Positions 45,827 to 48,080 of a DNA stretch of 48,080 nucleotides are shown one piece after another. The notes beneath the pieces are model-generated. The model ran no database searches. It saw only the letters and a program-made list of their open reading frames with translations, and was not told the origin of the DNA. Every line of letters starts with the position of its first letter. Positions within the stretch are counted from its first letter, which is position 1. Source of the stretch: Sphingomonas sp. A2-49 (GTDB lineage: Bacteria > Pseudomonadota > Alphaproteobacteria > Sphingomonadales > Sphingomonadaceae); NCBI RefSeq assembly GCF_025548555.1, contig NZ_JAJLPA010000027.1:1-48080 (forward strand), given 5' to 3'. A program made the position numbers and the translations under genes.

Positions 45827-46528
45827 TTACTTGCCCGCCTTCGCGCCTTCCTTGGCGGCGTTGGGGTCGACCGATGGCGCGCCGGAGGCGGGGGTGCCCG
45901 TGTTGGCGAGATTGTTGGTCGCATCGCCGTTCGCCACCGCGTCCTTGGCACCGGCGGTCGCCGGTTCCTTGCCCGCGGCGGGCGCCGCGCCCGCCGCCGG
46001 TGCGGCGGGCAGCGGCAGGTTCGATCCCTGCGAATTCAGATAGGCGATGACGTTGGCGCGATCCTGCGCATTGCCGAGGCCGGCAAAGGTCATCTTGGTG
46101 CCGGCCGCGAACTTGCGCGGGCTGGTCAGCCACGCGTTCATCTTGTCGAAGTCCCAGTTGCCGCCGACACCCTTCAGCGCGTCGGAGAAGGCATAGCCGC
46201 CCTTGCCCTGGCCGATGCCCTCGCCGAGCGTGCCGTACAGGTTGGGGCCGATGCCGTTGGCGCCGCCCTGCGTCACGGTGTGGCATGCCGCGCACTTCTT
46301 GAACACCTCGGCGCCCTTGGCGACGTCGGCGGTGGGCAGCAGCGTCGCGATCGGCACGGCCGCGGCCTCGCCGCCGGCGCCGCCCTCGGCCTCGACGCCC
46401 TCGATCGCATAGCCCATCTTTTCCGGCCGCTCGCCGTGGAACGCCATGCCGCCGACGATCGACAGACCGAGCGCGAGCCCGCAGGCTGCCAGCGTCCACC
46501 CGGCGATCGTGTTGGTGCGGTTGTCCAT
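45827..46528 (-). CDS. Membrane-anchored class I cytochrome c
   Basis: A 233-residue protein. One N-terminal membrane helix (GWTLAACGLALGLSIVGGM, 10-28) is not followed by a clear cleavage site, so it is probably an uncleaved anchor. The haem c motif is CAACH (79-83) and the axial Met is Met146 in GTKMTFAGL. The last ~60 residues are Ala/Pro/Gly-rich. It resembles CycM-type cytochromes that carry electrons from the bc1 complex to terminal oxidases. The start at 46528 is preferred because upstream residues lack family sequence. Confidence 0.93.
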   Translation of the reverse strand: MDNRTNTIAGWTLAACGLALGLSIVGGMAFHGERPEKMGYAIEGVEAEGGAGGEAAAVPIATLLPTADVAKGAEVFKKCAACHTVTQGGANGIGPNLYGTLGEGIGQGKGGYAFSDALKGVGGNWDFDKMNAWLTSPRKFAAGTKMTFAGLGNAQDRANVIAYLNSQGSNLPLPAAPAAGAAPAAGKEPATAGAKDAVANGDATNNLANTGTPASGAPSVDPNAAKEGAKAGK

Positions 46529-46598
46529 CTGCCTAACGCTGCCCCTGTTATCGTTCGCGTATCTCGCGCGCGGCAAACCCATAGGAAACGGCGTCCCC

Positions 46599-46620
46599 GT
46601 CCGCAAGCTTGCTTGCGGAC
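46599..46620. repeat. Palindromic GCAAG repeat in divergent promoter region
   Basis: GTCCGCAAG and CTTGCGGAC form a perfect 9-base-pair stem around CTTG. Two related, imperfect copies follow within 80 bases (GCAGGCTTGCTCGCGGAC near 46638 and GCAAGCGCGCGCTTGC near 46668). They fill the 184-base gap between the divergent cytochrome c and pheA genes. Confidence 0.6.
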
Positions 46621-46712
46621 AGACCGGCAGACGCCGCAGGCTTGCTCGCGGACCCGGATCCGATGCCCGCAAGCGCGCGCTTGCTGGCCGCGCACCGGCG
46701 CGATACCGCCGC

Positions 46713-47609
46713 ATGACCATGGAAACCTATGCCGCCCCCGCCCGCCCGATCGTCGCCGCGATGACCGCCGCCGCCGCCGCCGACCCCGGCCGCGCGGTCG
46801 CATTCCAGGGCGCGCCGGGCGCGAACAGCCATGTCGCCGCGCTGGAAGCCTTTCCCGACGGCCTGCCGCTGCCCTGCTTCGCGTTCGAGGATGCGATCGA
46901 CGCGGTGCGCGACGGGCGCGCCGATTGCGCGGTGATCCCGATCGAGAATTCGCTCCACGGCCGCGTCGCCGACATGCATTTCCTGCTGCCCGAATCCGGG
47001 CTGGTCATCACCGGCGAACATTTCCTGGCGATCCGCCACGCGCTGATGGGCACCGGCACCCGCGACGAGGTGCGCGAGGCGATGAGCCATCCGCAGGCGA
47101 TCGGACAATGCCGCCACTGGCTGAAGGCGCACGGCATCCGCCAGGCGTCCTACCCCGATACCGCCGGTGCGGCGGCCTATGTCGCCGAACTGGGCGATCC
47201 CGCGGTGGCCGCGCTCGCCCCGCCGGGCGCGGCGGCGATCTATGGCCTCAACCTGCTCGGCGTCGACATCGCCGATGCCGATCACAACACCACCCGGTTC
47301 GTGACGCTGGCGCGCGGCGGCAAGCCCGCGGTCGGCGAGGGGCCGTGGATGACGACGCTCATCTTCGAGGTGAAGAACATCCCTGCCGCCCTCTACAAGG
47401 CGATGGGCGGCTTCGCGACCAACGGCGTCAACATGACCAAGCTCGAAAGCTACCAGCGCGGCGGCCAGTTCGTCGCGACCGAATTCTTCGCCGATATCGA
47501 GGGCAAGCCGGGCGACGCGGCGGTCGATCGCGCGCTGGAGGAACTGGGCTTCCATTCGAAATGGGTGCGCGTGCTCGGCACCTATCGCCGCGCGCGCGAG
47601 CGGGGGTGA
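46713..47609 (+). CDS. pheA: Prephenate dehydratase
   Basis: A 298-residue enzyme converting prephenate to phenylpyruvate in phenylalanine synthesis. The catalytic domain shows VAFQGAPGANSHVAALEAF, CAVIPIENSLHGRVADMHF and the TRF motif in HNTTRFVTL. A C-terminal ACT domain (about 215-290, LIFEVKNIPAALYKAMGGFA, NMTKLESY) gives phenylalanine feedback control. There is no chorismate mutase part, so it is the monofunctional form. The start at 46713 or the ATG at 46719 is possible; no clear ribosome-binding site decides. Confidence 0.93.
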   Translation: MTMETYAAPARPIVAAMTAAAAADPGRAVAFQGAPGANSHVAALEAFPDGLPLPCFAFEDAIDAVRDGRADCAVIPIENSLHGRVADMHFLLPESGLVITGEHFLAIRHALMGTGTRDEVREAMSHPQAIGQCRHWLKAHGIRQASYPDTAGAAAYVAELGDPAVAALAPPGAAAIYGLNLLGVDIADADHNTTRFVTLARGGKPAVGEGPWMTTLIFEVKNIPAALYKAMGGFATNGVNMTKLESYQRGGQFVATEFFADIEGKPGDAAVDRALEELGFHSKWVRVLGTYRRARERG

Positions 47610-47632
47610 TCCGACGCCCTCGCGGCGGGCGA

Positions 47633-48080
47633 TCAGCCGCCCGCGCTCTTGGTGAAATCGATGCGGATGCGCACCCATGCGCCGATCTGCGCCTTGCCGT
47701 TGACCCGCGGCGGGCGGACCCTGAATTGCCACGCCGCCTCGCGCACGCCGCGTGAGAGGCCCGAACCGGTGCGCGAATCACCCAGCTGGACGCAATCCTC
47801 GACCCGGTAATTGGCGGCGGTGCGGCACGCGATCTCCGCCCAGGATCCCAGCGGCACATCCCTGGGCAGGTAGGGCGAGAGCTGTGACTGCGCGGGCTCG
47901 ACATACCATTCGGCGTTGAACAGCCGCTGTCCGCCCGGGCCGGTGCCAGCCGACGCGCTCGTCTCGCCGTCGTCGCCGTCCCCCTGCCCGTTCGCCGCCG
48001 CCAGCTGCTTGCCGGCGCTGCCGCCCGACTTCCGCGAAGGCATCCTGCCGACGTCCGAGGCGGCATAATCGTTTTTGCTG
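47633..48080 (-). CDS. C-terminal part of a hypothetical protein, cut by window end
   Basis: The frame stays open to the last base, so at least the final ~149 residues of a longer protein are here. Visible segments are RLFNAEWYVEPAQSQLSPYL, GSWAEIACRTAANYRVEDCV and AAWQFRVRPPRVNGKAQIGA ending RIRIDFTK. The last part resembles the TonB C-terminal type (WxFxPPxxNGxxVxxxVxxxF), so a periplasmic or TonB-like domain is possible but unproven. An internal ATG at 48043 could mislead; the sequence upstream of it is equally coding-like. Confidence 0.65.
   Translation of the reverse strand, partial: SKNDYAASDVGRMPSRKSGGSAGKQLAAANGQGDGDDGETSASAGTGPGGQRLFNAEWYVEPAQSQLSPYLPRDVPLGSWAEIACRTAANYRVEDCVQLGDSRTGSGLSRGVREAAWQFRVRPPRVNGKAQIGAWVRIRIDFTKSAGG

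Noticed and set aside
47624..47644. A GCGGGC/GCCCGC hairpin after pheA as a terminator.
   Set aside because: The stem is only six pairs with no T-run on either side, so it cannot be called.

Overview
The window is high-GC DNA from an alphaproteobacterium, most likely Sphingomonas or a close relative. The evidence is the SciP (DUF1153) cell-cycle regulator, the serC-serA-hisZ-purA gene order, the YihY-FabI-AroC cluster, a GC content that is high nearly everywhere, dispersed genus-type repeats, and many start/stop overlaps of the ATGA or TGATG kind. No database could be searched; family names come from motifs read in the translations.

Positions 1-7549 look like one end of an integrated mobile element (prophage remnant or genomic island) inserted at the 3' end of tRNA-Ser(GGA) (7550-7640, minus). 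It carries a plus-strand chain of four genes joined by 4-base overlaps (PD-(D/E)XK-like nuclease, two tandem secreted paralogues with PDZ-like tails, a small zinc-type protein). Convergent to it is a minus-strand phage module: ParB/DNA methyltransferase, DUF5681 (small-terminase-like) and large terminase. A 774-base AT-richer non-coding stretch with repeated TTCCCTG/CAGGGAA motifs separates the module from the tRNA. No integrase, capsid or tail gene is in view.

Positions 7.7-18 kb are chromosomal envelope genes: a cyclophilin-type isomerase, an Mla-type lipid transport operon (permease, ATPase, MCE protein, auxiliary lipoprotein), a DUF445 membrane protein, and an RND efflux pump with its adaptor. 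Positions 18.2-21.6 kb hold a SIMPL protein, a GlsB/YeaQ membrane protein, sciP, mnmA and a UVR-motif protein. Positions 21.6-25 kb encode bacterial non-homologous end joining (LigD and Ku). Positions 25-31 kb hold pdxH, a cation diffusion facilitator and a PhzF protein in one overlapping operon, then an ATP-grasp/alpha-E protein coupled to a transglutaminase.

Positions 31.3-35.5 kb hold a DnaJ/CbpA-type co-chaperone, a YihY protein, fabI and aroC, with a DUF4160-DUF2442 pair spliced between fabI and aroC. The DUF4160 gene appears to begin with ACG. A Thr/Gly-rich secreted protein follows. Positions 36.1-43 kb hold the minus-strand metabolic cluster serC, serA, an MlaA protein, hisZ and purA. 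Between hisZ and purA lies the most interesting element found: a 30-codon single-membrane-span ORF, and facing it a possible promoter-plus-terminator small-RNA unit whose predicted 5' end is complementary, in two blocks of 14 and 9 bases, to the ORF's ribosome-binding and start region. This is the layout of a type I toxin-antitoxin system.

Positions 43.2-48 kb hold an extensin-like lipoprotein, a LOG-family nucleosidase, a ~970-base gene-free region filled by tandem repeats, a membrane-anchored cytochrome c, prephenate dehydratase, and the C-terminal part of a protein running off the window end.
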